Counted from the stretch's first letter, positions 1-8,340 are shown. The stretch is 64,000 nt of DNA from Jejuia sp040720935 (GCF_040720935.1 NZ_JBFDAE010000003.1:124001-188000); one strand, 5' to 3'. Notes: generated by a model not told the origin, from the letters alone. Made by a program: numbers and translations.

Positions 1-172
1 ATATACACTTATTCCTTGTTATAAAGTTAACTTCTATACGGATTTAGATAAAATACGATAAAAGCAGACCAGCTGTGCTTTAAGAGTTTTTTTAAAGATT
101 TTTTGTGCGCTTTATCGATAAGGTTTATCATCAGAATTTTTAGAAGCAACCTGTGTCTTTATCAAATTGGTA

Positions 173-2965
173 TCAAAATGATAATCTTCGATTAGAGCAA
201 TATGCATTTAATAATACGATCAGGATTAAAAGTAAAAGTATGGTTGTTAATCCTGGTTCAGACATGCGTTGTGTGCGTTCATTTAAATCCAATGATTTTT
301 TGCCTTCTAGCACCTGTTTTTGTTTTCTCAACAAAGCCGCTTTTTGAGCTTCGGTTTCAACGACGATGTATGATGTTAAAGGTGTCATAATTTTAGATTC
401 AAAACTATTTTTTACTGATGCAATCCAATCTTTTTCGGCATTCATCGGGTAAAAAACATCTGAGAGCCATTTTCCTTGCAATTGTAATCCGGTATCCCAA
501 TTTGAAGTTTCGAGGGTTTCTTCATTTAATTTGAAAAGAGACTGTTTCAATACAATACTCGGTAAATCATTGTCCAATACATATGCCAATGGTTTATCTG
601 CATTTGGATAAACTAAAACTTTTGTATTAAAATCAATTTTGGTATCGGTATTTACAAACTGTTTTGGATTGGATGTTAAATCATGTGATGCCAGATAACC
701 TAAAGTGTTTAAATGGTAAAACAAGTTGCTTTCTGGATAAGCTATTTTAAAATCTGCAAAGTTTTTATTGATAATGGCATCCAACATATTGTCTGTAACC
801 ACAACAATAATGGGGTAGTGGTTGCTCAAGTTTGTGTAAGCATCAAAAAGTGCTTTTTTAATGGCACGTTCCAGATAAAACCCGCCTTCAAAAGTTTGAC
901 TTTTTAAATTCTCTTTCCATGTAGTATCAAATTTGTCAGTCGTATTGAAGGTATTTGCAAAACTTATTTTGGATTTAGAAATATCCAGGTTATTTGTGTT
1001 TATAAAGTCATCTATAGCTTTTGTGTAGTCGTTTATCAAGGAATCTTTTTCTTCTGAAGTATCAATAATAAAATGATAATAAGGCGTTCGTTCTACCTTC
1101 TGAAGTGTTTCTTTTTCTTTTGAAGATATATAAAGGACTTGGTCATTCTCCTTATGATAGACAGGAACTTCTTTCACTTCCCCCAAAGTGAGTTTGTGGT
1201 TGTCAATTTCTATAGTCACAGGATCTTTGTGTATCAATTGAATGCCTGTTTTTCGAACTTCATTTTTAGCAAACGGAAACACTCTAAACGACACTTTATT
1301 TCCAGTTAAATAATGCAACAACCCAGGATCTCTATTCATGTTTCTAATTTGAGAAAAAATCCACATTGCCGATTTCTTTTCAGTTAAAATCCCCATTTCT
1401 TTTCTATCGCCTACATATAGATAATAATCGTTTATCCAACAGCCGTCTGGTAAATTTATCGTTGTGGCATATTCCGAAGTAAAGTTACTGTTATTGGCGT
1501 TTGTAATTTCTATGTCTATCCAGCTTGTCCACGTATTATCGGTTTCACTATAAGTACTATTCGAATTGATGTTTGAGATATTTACATCTTGATTTCTCAG
1601 TCTTTCCGTTCTTAAACCAAATGAATCGGTATTGAAAAATATTTTTTCAATGGTTTTAATTTTAGTGTCAGATAAGGTTAAATTATCCAAAACAATCCAG
1701 TTGAAAAAGCTAGACAAATAAGGTGTTTGGGAACTCATTAAAAAACTAGAATTTCGAGACTTGTTGTGCTTTACAACAGCAAGCGTGTTTTCCAGAGAGG
1801 CTTTGTTGATTTTATAATCTTTCTCATAATCCGGTGTATAAACAAAATCCAGAGTGTCGTGCAACACATGTCTATCTTTTGAATATGATAGTGCTACTGC
1901 GGAAGGCATTACAAAAACCCCAATAACGCCAATTGCAATTAAAACGGGACTCTTATAAAAAGATTTCAAAAACTTAAAATCCCGGGATAATTCTTGGACA
2001 TGAATTACAAATAAGACTAATGGCGTTAGCATCAAAAAGCCTAAACCTATTGCTATAATTGCGATGACGGATAATGGTAAATAGGGCAAAAAGACAATAA
2101 AGAAATAAAACGTAAACGAGAATGTAATACATCTAGCGGCATATAATATCAATCTGCCGCGTGGGTTTTTAAATGGAGAGATGCCAATTATAATGCCATT
2201 AATCAATGCTATTCCGTAAAACCAAGCGGTGTTAAAATTTCCGAAAACGCCATCAAAATTAGTGTTAATTGTTAGGCCTAATAATGGGAAAACTATCCCA
2301 ATAAGAAGTTTGGCAATGAGGTAGAGTTCTTTGTTGTCTTTCCCCCTTTTTAACGATAAGATATAAATGCCTCTAATTAAAAAGAACAGAAAAACGATAA
2401 CCCCAATTACTGAGGCAATAATAAAAAAATGTTCTCTAAAACGATAGTCAACAGGTTGCCACAAAGGCATGATTATTAAAGCGAATATGTAGGTAACAAG
2501 CGGGATTGCGAGCGCTAATAAAAAGCTTTTCCAAGCTTTATGGGTTTTTACTTTAGAAGTCAGTTTTATAACAATAATGAACAAAGCATGGGCCAAAGTT
2601 GGCATTAAAAACGTGCCTGGATACAAAACGGTATCCCTGGAAAGCATCCATCTAGGAATACGCCAAGGAATAATATCTGAACTATAAACACTATAGGTAT
2701 ATAGGTAAATGGTGTAAATTACTAAAGCTAAAATTGCATAGTGAATAGAAATTTCTTTTTTCTGCTGAATACAAAATAAAACATACCCAAAAAGAAGGAC
2801 GGATAAACCTATAAGAATACCTCCAAAATTGAACCAGAGTTGCATACTCTCTTCATCTAAAAGTGTTTTTATAACATTGAATTCGCTGTAATAAATGATG
2901 CATAGAATAATTACTGGAATGGTGTTTATGGCGAGTAACCATTTAGGATTAAGTAAGTTTTTCAT
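173..2965 (-). CDS. MSEP-CTERM sorting domain protein (XrtK substrate)
   Basis: A 930-residue integral membrane protein. The first ~400 residues contain about ten hydrophobic segments. A VIT-like region follows (~470-610, with LPDGCWIND and YVGDRKE), then a von Willebrand A-like stretch (~625-745, FIIDTSEEKDS ... IIVVVTDNM). The C-terminus is a sorting tail: MSEP at 901-904, a short hydrophobic helix and a basic end (NRR). This is the layout of the Bacteroidota MSEP-CTERM family, which is known to travel with exosortase XrtK, encoded just upstream. I chose the ATG at 2965, which overlaps the xrtK stop by 17 nt; an in-frame ATG at 3091 would lie deep inside xrtK and add a non-family N-terminus. 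The protein is probably cleaved at the MSEP motif by XrtK; its biological role is unknown. Confidence 0.88.
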   Translation of the reverse strand: MKNLLNPKWLLAINTIPVIILCIIYYSEFNVIKTLLDEESMQLWFNFGGILIGLSVLLFGYVLFCIQQKKEISIHYAILALVIYTIYLYTYSVYSSDIIPWRIPRWMLSRDTVLYPGTFLMPTLAHALFIIVIKLTSKVKTHKAWKSFLLALAIPLVTYIFALIIMPLWQPVDYRFREHFFIIASVIGVIVFLFFLIRGIYILSLKRGKDNKELYLIAKLLIGIVFPLLGLTINTNFDGVFGNFNTAWFYGIALINGIIIGISPFKNPRGRLILYAARCITFSFTFYFFIVFLPYLPLSVIAIIAIGLGFLMLTPLVLFVIHVQELSRDFKFLKSFYKSPVLIAIGVIGVFVMPSAVALSYSKDRHVLHDTLDFVYTPDYEKDYKINKASLENTLAVVKHNKSRNSSFLMSSQTPYLSSFFNWIVLDNLTLSDTKIKTIEKIFFNTDSFGLRTERLRNQDVNISNINSNSTYSETDNTWTSWIDIEITNANNSNFTSEYATTINLPDGCWINDYYLYVGDRKEMGILTEKKSAMWIFSQIRNMNRDPGLLHYLTGNKVSFRVFPFAKNEVRKTGIQLIHKDPVTIEIDNHKLTLGEVKEVPVYHKENDQVLYISSKEKETLQKVERTPYYHFIIDTSEEKDSLINDYTKAIDDFINTNNLDISKSKISFANTFNTTDKFDTTWKENLKSQTFEGGFYLERAIKKALFDAYTNLSNHYPIIVVVTDNMLDAIINKNFADFKIAYPESNLFYHLNTLGYLASHDLTSNPKQFVNTDTKIDFNTKVLVYPNADKPLAYVLDNDLPSIVLKQSLFKLNEETLETSNWDTGLQLQGKWLSDVFYPMNAEKDWIASVKNSFESKIMTPLTSYIVVETEAQKAALLRKQKQVLEGKKSLDLNERTQRMSEPGLTTILLLLILIVLLNAYCSNRRLSF

Positions 2966-3473
2966 GAGTATGTATGATTTTATTTTGAACGTAGTTGATT
3001 GAAATATATAGCGTAATAAGAAAGGATAGATAAATAAAAACACCTTCGGCTTCATGCAACCAATCGTAATTGAAGTTGGTGTTCTTTTCAATAAAGATTG
3101 CCGTTAAAATCCGTGAGGCATTAACAAATTGTGTGAAAGCAAAAGCAAAAAATAAGGTTAAGGGAATTGCAATAATTTTAAAAAAGTGAGACTTTAAATT
3201 TTTCAAAACTGAAAAATATATCAGTACAAAAGAGAGCATCAAAAAATTAAAACCAGAGCAAGATTTATCTATTGTGATATTTTGTGTTTCATGATAAAAA
3301 CCGAAATCTGGATTATAGACTGAATGGGAATCGAGAATAAAACTGATAATTGTGTCTAATGGTTTCAAGAGGATAAAAACCTGACTGTTGTTGGCATTGG
3401 AATACATCAATTTTAGAATAATAAAAAGTAGTATTCCTGTTATGTAATATGCTGAATGTTTTGGCAGTTTCAT
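2949..3473 (-). CDS. xrtK: exosortase XrtK
   Basis: A 174-residue multi-pass membrane cysteine protease/transpeptidase of the exosortase family. The expected catalytic residues are visible: Cys72 in SCSGF, Arg121 in NASR and His140 in LHEAEG, each at a membrane-segment edge as in other exosortases. It is short and lacks any fused domain, which fits the XrtK type. The adjacent downstream gene, overlapping by 17 nt, encodes a protein with an MSEP-CTERM tail, so this is most likely a dedicated enzyme with one neighbouring substrate. It starts 1 nt after the DUF1361 gene and is probably translated from the same operon message. The family assignment rests on motifs and context. Confidence 0.85.
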   Translation of the reverse strand: MKLPKHSAYYITGILLFIILKLMYSNANNSQVFILLKPLDTIISFILDSHSVYNPDFGFYHETQNITIDKSCSGFNFLMLSFVLIYFSVLKNLKSHFFKIIAIPLTLFFAFAFTQFVNASRILTAIFIEKNTNFNYDWLHEAEGVFIYLSFLITLYISINYVQNKIIHTHEKLT

Positions 3474-3474
3474 T

Positions 3475-4134
3475 TTAATTGGTGTTTTTTAAATTATTAA
3501 ACATCCAAAATCCGATACTTAAAAATGCTCCAAATAGGATTGTAAACAACCAAGCTTCTTGATTTGAAAATGGCTGAAGCACAATGGTGGTAATATCAAC
3601 AAATAAATACTTTGGATTGCTAAGAATTTCCCATGAGTTATAGCGCAGAAATCTGCCTAAATACACTCCAAAACCTGTTAAGAAGAAAATGAAAGTAGTT
3701 AGATAATCCGTCTTTGCTTTGCTTATAAATGATGCCAATATGGCTTTCATATCTTTTAATGAAATAAAAAATAAGATTAGACCATTAAAAGCAAATGATA
3801 ACACCACCAAAATATCTAACCATAAAAACGAGGTATTACTTATTTTGAGGTGTAGCAAATCTGTGACGATATAAGGTGCATTGGGTAAAAAAAGCAGCCA
3901 CACGCTAAACCATAACGCTAATACAAATTTATTAAGCTTGGGGAGACTTACTAAATATGTGGTTATGGCAAAGGGAATGGCTGCTAAAAACAAATTCCAA
4001 ACCAGAAACAGGTAAAAGAACGAATGTGTTAATTTCATTCTTACCATCAATAAAACAATACTAAATAGCATTGAAACACTAAGTGTTGAAAATGTTTTGA
4101 ATCGGGACAAAAAGAGGTGTTTTATGTAATCCAT
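3475..4134 (-). CDS. DUF1361 membrane protein
   Basis: A 219-residue protein with about seven hydrophobic segments. It carries the DUF1361 signature LPNAPYIVTDLLHL near residue 83, followed by aromatic-rich helices (GVYLGRFLRYNSWEI). The family is a polytopic inner-membrane protein of unknown function. The gene lies 27 nt after the DUF2809 gene and 1 nt before xrtK, so it appears co-transcribed with the exosortase. Nothing in the sequence suggests an enzymatic centre beyond the conserved N/D/R residues in the signature loops. Confidence 0.85.
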   Translation of the reverse strand: MDYIKHLFLSRFKTFSTLSVSMLFSIVLLMVRMKLTHSFFYLFLVWNLFLAAIPFAITTYLVSLPKLNKFVLALWFSVWLLFLPNAPYIVTDLLHLKISNTSFLWLDILVVLSFAFNGLILFFISLKDMKAILASFISKAKTDYLTTFIFFLTGFGVYLGRFLRYNSWEILSNPKYLFVDITTIVLQPFSNQEAWLFTILFGAFLSIGFWMFNNLKNTN

Positions 4135-4154
4135 AGTTTTTTTTGAGTTTAATG

Positions 4155-4199
4155 AGACCTGTCAGGTTTTGACCCCGAAGTTTCGGGACTGACAGGTCT
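4155..4199. repeat. interspersed palindromic repeat, copy 1
   Basis: The outer arms AGACCTGTCAG (4155-4165) and CTGACAGGTCT (4189-4199) are perfect inverted repeats. They enclose a second small hairpin, CCCGAA/TTCGGG (4174-4187). The same left arm recurs at 8365. The element supplies the last ~12 codons and the stop of the DUF2809 gene. Confidence 0.85.
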
Positions 4200-4557
4200 G
4201 GGGTCTGTTCTCAATAATTAAAACAGTAATAATGCCTAAGGTATAAGCCACTAAATCTGATATGTGAAACGTGCTTCCTAAAATCAATTTTACCAGATAA
4301 TTATGATGTAAATTGAACAATTCGAGATAATTTGTGAGCTGTAAAAATTCTATAGCAAAAGCAATTGCCAAAACTGAACTAGCAATTTTAAAATGGTTGC
4401 CTTCAATAAAGATTTTGAAAAAGCAATACAATAAAATCACACATAAAAAATCTCCGAAAGTATGCCTGATAAAACCTGTTTTTAAGAAGACTGCAATCAA
4501 AATTTCAACGCTCAATAAAAGCGTTGTTAAGCCGGAATATGTTATATTAAACCTCAT
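4162..4557 (-). CDS. DUF2809 membrane protein
   Basis: A 131-residue protein with four hydrophobic segments. It matches the DUF2809 pattern: a FIRHTFGDFLCVILLYCFF segment, then a helix containing AIEFLQLT, then FHISDLVAYTLGI. These are small VanZ-like inner-membrane proteins of unknown function. The start ATG overlaps the upstream SanA-like stop as ATGA (4554-4557), implying translational coupling. The last ~12 residues (QTCQSRNFGVKT) and the TGA stop are encoded by the palindromic repeat at 4155-4199, so the original C-terminus was replaced or extended by repeat insertion. Confidence 0.8.
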   Translation of the reverse strand: MRFNITYSGLTTLLLSVEILIAVFLKTGFIRHTFGDFLCVILLYCFFKIFIEGNHFKIASSVLAIAFAIEFLQLTNYLELFNLHHNYLVKLILGSTFHISDLVAYTLGIITVLIIENRPQTCQSRNFGVKT

Positions 4558-5213
4558 GATATTTCTATTTTTTTACCTAAAAATTTAGGTTTCACATGAA
4601 ACAGAATATCTACAGCTGCCTTAGTTCGTGCCAAATATTCCCTAAGATTCGTTTTTAAACCAAAACGCCCACGAATATCTTTTGCATTAAAAGCAATGGC
4701 TTTTATGTTATGGCTTTTGGCAAGAAACAAAGCACGCTCATTATGGAACTTTTGAGAAATAATTGTAAACTCTGATAAACCGAAAATTTCTTTGGCTCTC
4801 ACTACGGAATCCAAGGTTCTAAAACCTGCATAGTCTAAAACTATTTTGCGGGCTGGAATACCTCGTTTTATCAAGTCGTTTTTGAAATCCGAAGGTTCGT
4901 CATAATCCTTTCTGCCATTATCTCCGCTCACCAAAATGAATTCTATTTTTCCTGCTTTGTATAATCTAATAGCAGCTTCCAATCTGTATTTGTAATACAA
5001 ATTAATGTTGCCATGAGATGTGTATTTTCCAGCTCCTAGAACAAGTCCGACTTTATTGTTTTGAATAGTTTCTAAATCATCAAAAACATAGTGTCTTGCT
5101 TTATAAGACATTGAAAAATCTATCAGTACTACTAAAGTTATAGTCGCTATTATCAATCTGATGATAATTTTTGAATACTTCATTTTTATGAATTGAAAGG
5201 GGAAAAGTTTCAT
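4554..5213 (-). CDS. SanA/YdcF-like DUF218 membrane-anchored protein
   Basis: A 219-residue protein with one N-terminal membrane segment and a DUF218 domain facing the periplasm. Diagnostic stretches are VGLVLGAGKYTSHG, ILVSGDNG, DYAGFRTLDSVVRAKEIFG and TIISQKFHNERALFLA. This is the SanA branch, linked in enterobacteria to envelope barrier function and vancomycin exclusion at high temperature. An in-frame ATG at 5183 (MKYSK), preceded by an A-rich tract and starting directly at the membrane helix, is an equally good or better start. The gene lies 2 nt after the DUF4173 gene in the same probable operon. Confidence 0.85.
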   Translation of the reverse strand: MKLFPFQFIKMKYSKIIIRLIIATITLVVLIDFSMSYKARHYVFDDLETIQNNKVGLVLGAGKYTSHGNINLYYKYRLEAAIRLYKAGKIEFILVSGDNGRKDYDEPSDFKNDLIKRGIPARKIVLDYAGFRTLDSVVRAKEIFGLSEFTIISQKFHNERALFLAKSHNIKAIAFNAKDIRGRFGLKTNLREYLARTKAAVDILFHVKPKFLGKKIEIS

Positions 5214-5215
5214 AT

Positions 5216-6595
5216 CTATTTAATTTTAAAATTATCAAACTGAATTTCCTGCCATGAATTGTCTTTCAATTCATTTAAATAATTTTTATACTTCTTCTGA
5301 ATGGCAAAAACTTTATCACGATCTAAAACATGTTCATCCATATAATTTTTAAGAATGAAAGTGTTATTGTTGGAGAGCTTCACGAGGTATTTAAAATCCA
5401 TCGATTTTGCATAGTTGAGGTTGTAAATGGTAATGTAGCTGTCCCAATTTACAGTACAAGACACGACTAAAATGCTAAATGCAGTCAACGTATTAATTCT
5501 GAATAAATACCAGAAATTCTTGATGTTTTTCACTTTAATGAAAGTGGTAGCCAAACCAATAACGGTCAATACTAAATAGATTAAAACTCCGATGCGTTTA
5601 TAAGTCAAACCAAAATAGTAGATGTATTGAAAGTCTTTTATGATGATGTTTATTACAAGTATGGCATTTAGGGCTATCCATATGTAAGCCACTAGTTTCA
5701 AGCTTTTATTTTTGGTATAAAAGTTTAAGTTCCCTCTAAAAAAATAGAGTATAATTATGATGGCGATGATGATTGATGCAATTAAAGCGTTGATACCGTC
5801 GTGCACTTGGTTTGAAAATGAAGATGCTCTTAAATCGTCTGAGGTAATCAGATAGGTGACATCTGTGATAAGAAACAGGATGATAAGCGCATTTAAAGCT
5901 GTGATTAAAATAAAGCCAAATTGATGCTCCTTTTTTAAGTCCTCAGTTTTAATTTCTCCATGTTTTTCTAAGTCATTTCCTGTTTGTGCATCTTTTGTCG
6001 TTGCAGGATCTACAATTACAGGTTTTGAGATATTACTCAATAAATAGTAACCACAAACGGCAACCAAAATCCATTGAAAATTTATAAAGCTGAAATTTAT
6101 ACCGTTAATTAAGTCGTTAAACATCGGGTTTCCATTTTTATATAGGCTGATAAAAATGAAAACGACTGCAACTGGAGTACCAATAATTTTTGCGAGATGC
6201 AGATAATCAATGTCTTTTTTTACGGCTACTTTTTGTGCTTTGCTTTTTAGATTGAAATTCCTATGAAAAAAACCTGCAATAAACGAATATGCACCATTGA
6301 GCCAGTTGACATATATAGATGAATTTTGCTCAGACACATGTCCCACTAAAGTGAAAAACGCAACCGTATTTGCAATAATCGACAAACTATTATTGTAAAT
6401 AAAAACGGCTAAAGCAGTCACTAAATATAGAGCGGCATAGGCTAAAGTACTTTTTTGCCTAAAAGCCGCACTATTATAAAACACCAAAATTATTAGTGCT
6501 AAAACACTAAAGATTGAAAGGTTTAAACCTATGCCTTGTTTATGGAACAAAGTGCTAAATAAAAGGGCGCCGATTACTAATGGTATGTGCTTCAT
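5216..6595 (-). CDS. DUF4173 membrane protein
   Basis: A 459-residue protein with about ten to twelve hydrophobic segments and a central charged linker (~200-225). The DUF4173 hallmarks are ITDVTYL followed by a VHDGINALI helix, and IYYFGLTYKRIGVLIYLVL near residue 340, then CTVNWDSYI. The function is unknown. It begins the tightly packed run leading to xrtK. A 17-bp ACTTTG-N5-CAAAGT palindrome lies 17 nt upstream of the ATG, probably the operator of the winged-helix gene upstream. Confidence 0.85.
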   Translation of the reverse strand: MKHIPLVIGALLFSTLFHKQGIGLNLSIFSVLALIILVFYNSAAFRQKSTLAYAALYLVTALAVFIYNNSLSIIANTVAFFTLVGHVSEQNSSIYVNWLNGAYSFIAGFFHRNFNLKSKAQKVAVKKDIDYLHLAKIIGTPVAVVFIFISLYKNGNPMFNDLINGINFSFINFQWILVAVCGYYLLSNISKPVIVDPATTKDAQTGNDLEKHGEIKTEDLKKEHQFGFILITALNALIILFLITDVTYLITSDDLRASSFSNQVHDGINALIASIIIAIIIILYFFRGNLNFYTKNKSLKLVAYIWIALNAILVINIIIKDFQYIYYFGLTYKRIGVLIYLVLTVIGLATTFIKVKNIKNFWYLFRINTLTAFSILVVSCTVNWDSYITIYNLNYAKSMDFKYLVKLSNNNTFILKNYMDEHVLDRDKVFAIQKKYKNYLNELKDNSWQEIQFDNFKIK

Positions 6596-6611
6596 TTTGA
6601 TTATTTTAAAG

Positions 6612-6630
6612 TACTTTGATTTTCAAAGTG
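6612..6630 (-). promoter_or_regulatory. putative operator before the DUF4173-xrtK operon
   Basis: TACTTTG (6612-6618), five bases, CAAAGTG (6624-6630): inverted repeat ACTTTG-N5-CAAAGT. The same palindrome with the same spacing lies before the 7095-7706 gene. Read on the minus strand it overlaps a TCACTTTG -7-like element, so binding there would block transcription. The adjacent winged-helix protein is the natural candidate ligand; this is inference. Confidence 0.6.
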
Positions 6631-6659
6631 AGTTAGTAAAAAAATATATTTTTTTTGTT

Positions 6660-6681
6660 GTCATTCCTGCAAAGACAGGAA
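6660..6681. repeat. decayed CATTCCCGC-type REP hairpin
   Basis: TTCCTG (6664-6669) and CAGGAA (6676-6681) form a 6-bp stem inside GTCATTCCTGCAAAGACAGG. It is a degenerate copy of the element seen intact at 28471-28493, and lies just after the regulator stop. Confidence 0.55.
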
Positions 6682-6682
6682 G

Positions 6683-6976
6683 TTATTGTTTGTTAATTAA
6701 TTTTTCAAGAGCTTCAATGTGTTTCTTAAATTCTGCTCTACCTAATTTTGTAGTAGAGTAGCGGGTGTTTGGTTTTCGGCCTATAAATTGTTTTTCTACT
6801 TTTATATATTCGGCTTTTTCAAGTGCTTTTGTATGGCTTGCTAAATTGCCATCTGTTGCGCCTAGAAGTTCCTTCAGCATATTAAAATCAGCATATTCAT
6901 TCACCATTAAGACAGACATGATGCCTAATCTAATACGATGATCGAATGCTTTGTTTATGTTGGTTATGATACTCAT
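6683..6976 (-). CDS. winged-helix transcriptional regulator
   Basis: A 97-residue protein consisting almost only of a winged helix-turn-helix. HRIRLGIMSVLMVNE is helix 1, FNMLKELLGATDGNLASHTKALEKAEYI is the HTH with recognition helix, and KVEKQFIGRKPNTRYSTTKLGRAEFKKH is the wing and last helix. It resembles the ArsR/MarR-like HTH_34 group, with no cysteines for metal sensing. It lies between the 7095-7706 membrane-protein gene and the DUF4173 operon. Palindromes ACTTTG-N5-CAAAGT upstream of both neighbours suggest it represses them and itself. Confidence 0.85.
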   Translation of the reverse strand: MSIITNINKAFDHRIRLGIMSVLMVNEYADFNMLKELLGATDGNLASHTKALEKAEYIKVEKQFIGRKPNTRYSTTKLGRAEFKKHIEALEKLINKQ

Positions 6977-6987
6977 TTCTTAGTTTT

Positions 6988-7046
6988 CAGTAAGCAGTAA
7001 GCAGTAAGCAGTAAGCAGTAAGCAGTAAGCAGTCAGCAGTCAACAG
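6988..7046. repeat. CAGTAAG heptamer tandem array
   Basis: Six perfect head-to-tail copies of CAGTAAG (6988-7029) followed by degenerate CAGT/CAG units to 7046. It lies between the regulator and the upstream membrane-protein gene, so copy-number change could alter spacing within the transcript. Confidence 0.95.
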
Positions 7047-7094
7047 TTTACGGCTGCGTCTTGTTTTTTGCGCCTTTGCGTCTTTGCGCGACAT

Positions 7095-7706
7095 TTATTT
7101 TTTTACATCATATTTAAAATGCATCCAAGTACCATATATAATGTGCATAAATCCGAAACCAATAACCCAAAGCCAAAAACCATAACCTGGTTCCAAAGCA
7201 CCAATTAAGCCCAGAATAATTTGAACATGGCCCAAATACCGAATATCCCCAATGCTGTATTTAGAAGCGTTTACCAGAGCCAACCCATAAAAAATAAGCA
7301 TTAACCCACCAGATTGCCCATATTTACCCTGACTTAAAATGATTAAAATATAAGCGCCACCTGCAACAAGCGGTATCAAAAAGTTAAATACCAAACGTTT
7401 TGAGGTGGCATCCCAAATTTTTGCACCATTCTTTTTTGCTTTTCGTGTGGTTAAAAAAATACCGGTAACAACGCTTAAAAATGCCACTAGGAATAACGTT
7501 AATAGACATAACCTAAATATTTGTCCGTCTAAAGTTAATACGCCATGGCTATATGTTGTAACCAGATAATATGCAATTGCCGCACCGATTAAAGCATAAA
7601 TACCAGCCAATATTCCTGACAGACCGCTCAACGAAATAAAGCGAGATGATTTGTTCATCATATCTTTAATCTCGCTAATGTCTTTTAGATAATCTTTTGA
7701 TTCCAT
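7095..7706 (-). CDS. membrane protein of unknown function
   Basis: A 203-residue protein with a polar N-terminus (MESKDYLKDISEIKDMMNKSS) and six hydrophobic segments. I do not recognise a named family. The basic loop TTRKAKKNGAKIWD around residue 87-100 is probably cytoplasmic. It is the first gene of the minus-strand group containing the winged-helix regulator, and a palindromic operator-like site lies 7 nt before its ATG, so it is probably the regulator's co-controlled partner. Membrane protein plus small winged-helix regulator pairs are common in Bacteroidota; the signal sensed is unknown. Confidence 0.8.
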   Translation of the reverse strand: MESKDYLKDISEIKDMMNKSSRFISLSGLSGILAGIYALIGAAIAYYLVTTYSHGVLTLDGQIFRLCLLTLFLVAFLSVVTGIFLTTRKAKKNGAKIWDATSKRLVFNFLIPLVAGGAYILIILSQGKYGQSGGLMLIFYGLALVNASKYSIGDIRYLGHVQIILGLIGALEPGYGFWLWVIGFGFMHIIYGTWMHFKYDVKK

Positions 7707-7713
7707 ATAAAAG

Positions 7714-7732
7714 TACTTTGAAATGCAAAGTA
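7714..7732 (-). promoter_or_regulatory. putative operator before the 7095-7706 gene
   Basis: TACTTTG (7714-7720), five bases, CAAAGTA (7726-7732): a perfect 7-bp inverted repeat with the same core and spacing as the site at 6612-6630. It sits only 7 nt upstream of the start codon and overlaps the likely promoter/-7 region on the minus strand. Confidence 0.6.
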
Positions 7733-7790
7733 AATGATTATTTTTGAATTATACATTATAAATTTTTGTTAAGTTTGGAATTAAAATAAG

Positions 7791-7954
7791 ACGATAGAGA
7801 AAAGAGTAGAGAAAATGGAGGATAGACTAGAGAAAAAAGAAAATAGAAAATAGAGAATAGAGAATAGAAGATAGAAAATAGACTAAAGAAAATAGAGAAT
7901 AGAAGATAGACTAAAGAAAATAGAAGATAGAAGATAGAGAAGAGAAAAAAAGAA
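7791..7954. repeat. purine-rich low-complexity array
   Basis: About 160 bases built from imperfect AGAAAATAGA, GAATAGA and AGATAGA units. An 84-codon open frame on the minus strand across it encodes only Phe/Ser/Leu/Tyr repeats and is not a gene. The array directly precedes the DUF1801 start codon. Confidence 0.9.
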
Positions 7955-7962
7955 ACAAAACT

Positions 7963-8340
7963 GTGAAACCTGTTGACAACTATTTTATAAACCAAAAAGA
8001 ACCGTTTCAATCTATAATGCTTTATGTACGCGGTGTTATTTTAAGTACACTTCCAGAAATAGAGGAAAGGTACAGCTATAAAATTCCGTTTTATAATATC
8101 GGAAAAAAACCAATGTTATATTTAAATATTTTAAAAGGAACAAATTATGTAGATGTAGCTTTTGTTCAGGGTATTTTACTTGAAGAAGCTTTTCCTGTTT
8201 TAAAAAATGATAATAAACGTAAGCAAGTACGTTCCATTCAATTAAAATCCATAGAAGATTTAGATCATGAAAATTTTGTGGAACTATTGCATGCCGCTTC
8301 AGAGCAGCTCAGAAAAAGTAAGAGGGCTTGGTTTATTTAG
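7963..8340 (+). CDS. DUF1801 domain protein
   Basis: A 125-residue cytoplasmic protein of the DUF1801 (YdhG-like) fold: ERYSYKIPFYNIGKKPMLYLNIL, VDVAFVQGILL, then KQVRSIQLKSIEDLD. The function of the family is unsettled. The GTG at 7963 gives the full-length domain; the first ATG would remove the N-terminal helix. The usual Ala/Pro-rich ends are absent and the protein is single-domain. It stands alone between a purine-rich repeat and a palindromic repeat. Confidence 0.82.
   Translation: MKPVDNYFINQKEPFQSIMLYVRGVILSTLPEIEERYSYKIPFYNIGKKPMLYLNILKGTNYVDVAFVQGILLEEAFPVLKNDNKRKQVRSIQLKSIEDLDHENFVELLHAASEQLRKSKRAWFI

Noticed and set aside
1..172. Gene at the left window edge
   Set aside because: No frame with support was seen in the first 172 bases.
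2966..3091. Longer start for the MSEP-CTERM gene
   Set aside because: It would overlap xrtK by 143 nt and add an odd N-terminus; the ATG at 2965 is preferred.
6988..7046. Possible CRISPR array
   Set aside because: The unit is 7 bases with no spacers; it is a simple tandem repeat.
7756..8010. 84-codon open frame on the minus strand
   Set aside because: It is a translation of the purine-rich repeat array; the product is only Phe/Ser/Leu/Tyr repeats and it overlaps the DUF1801 start.
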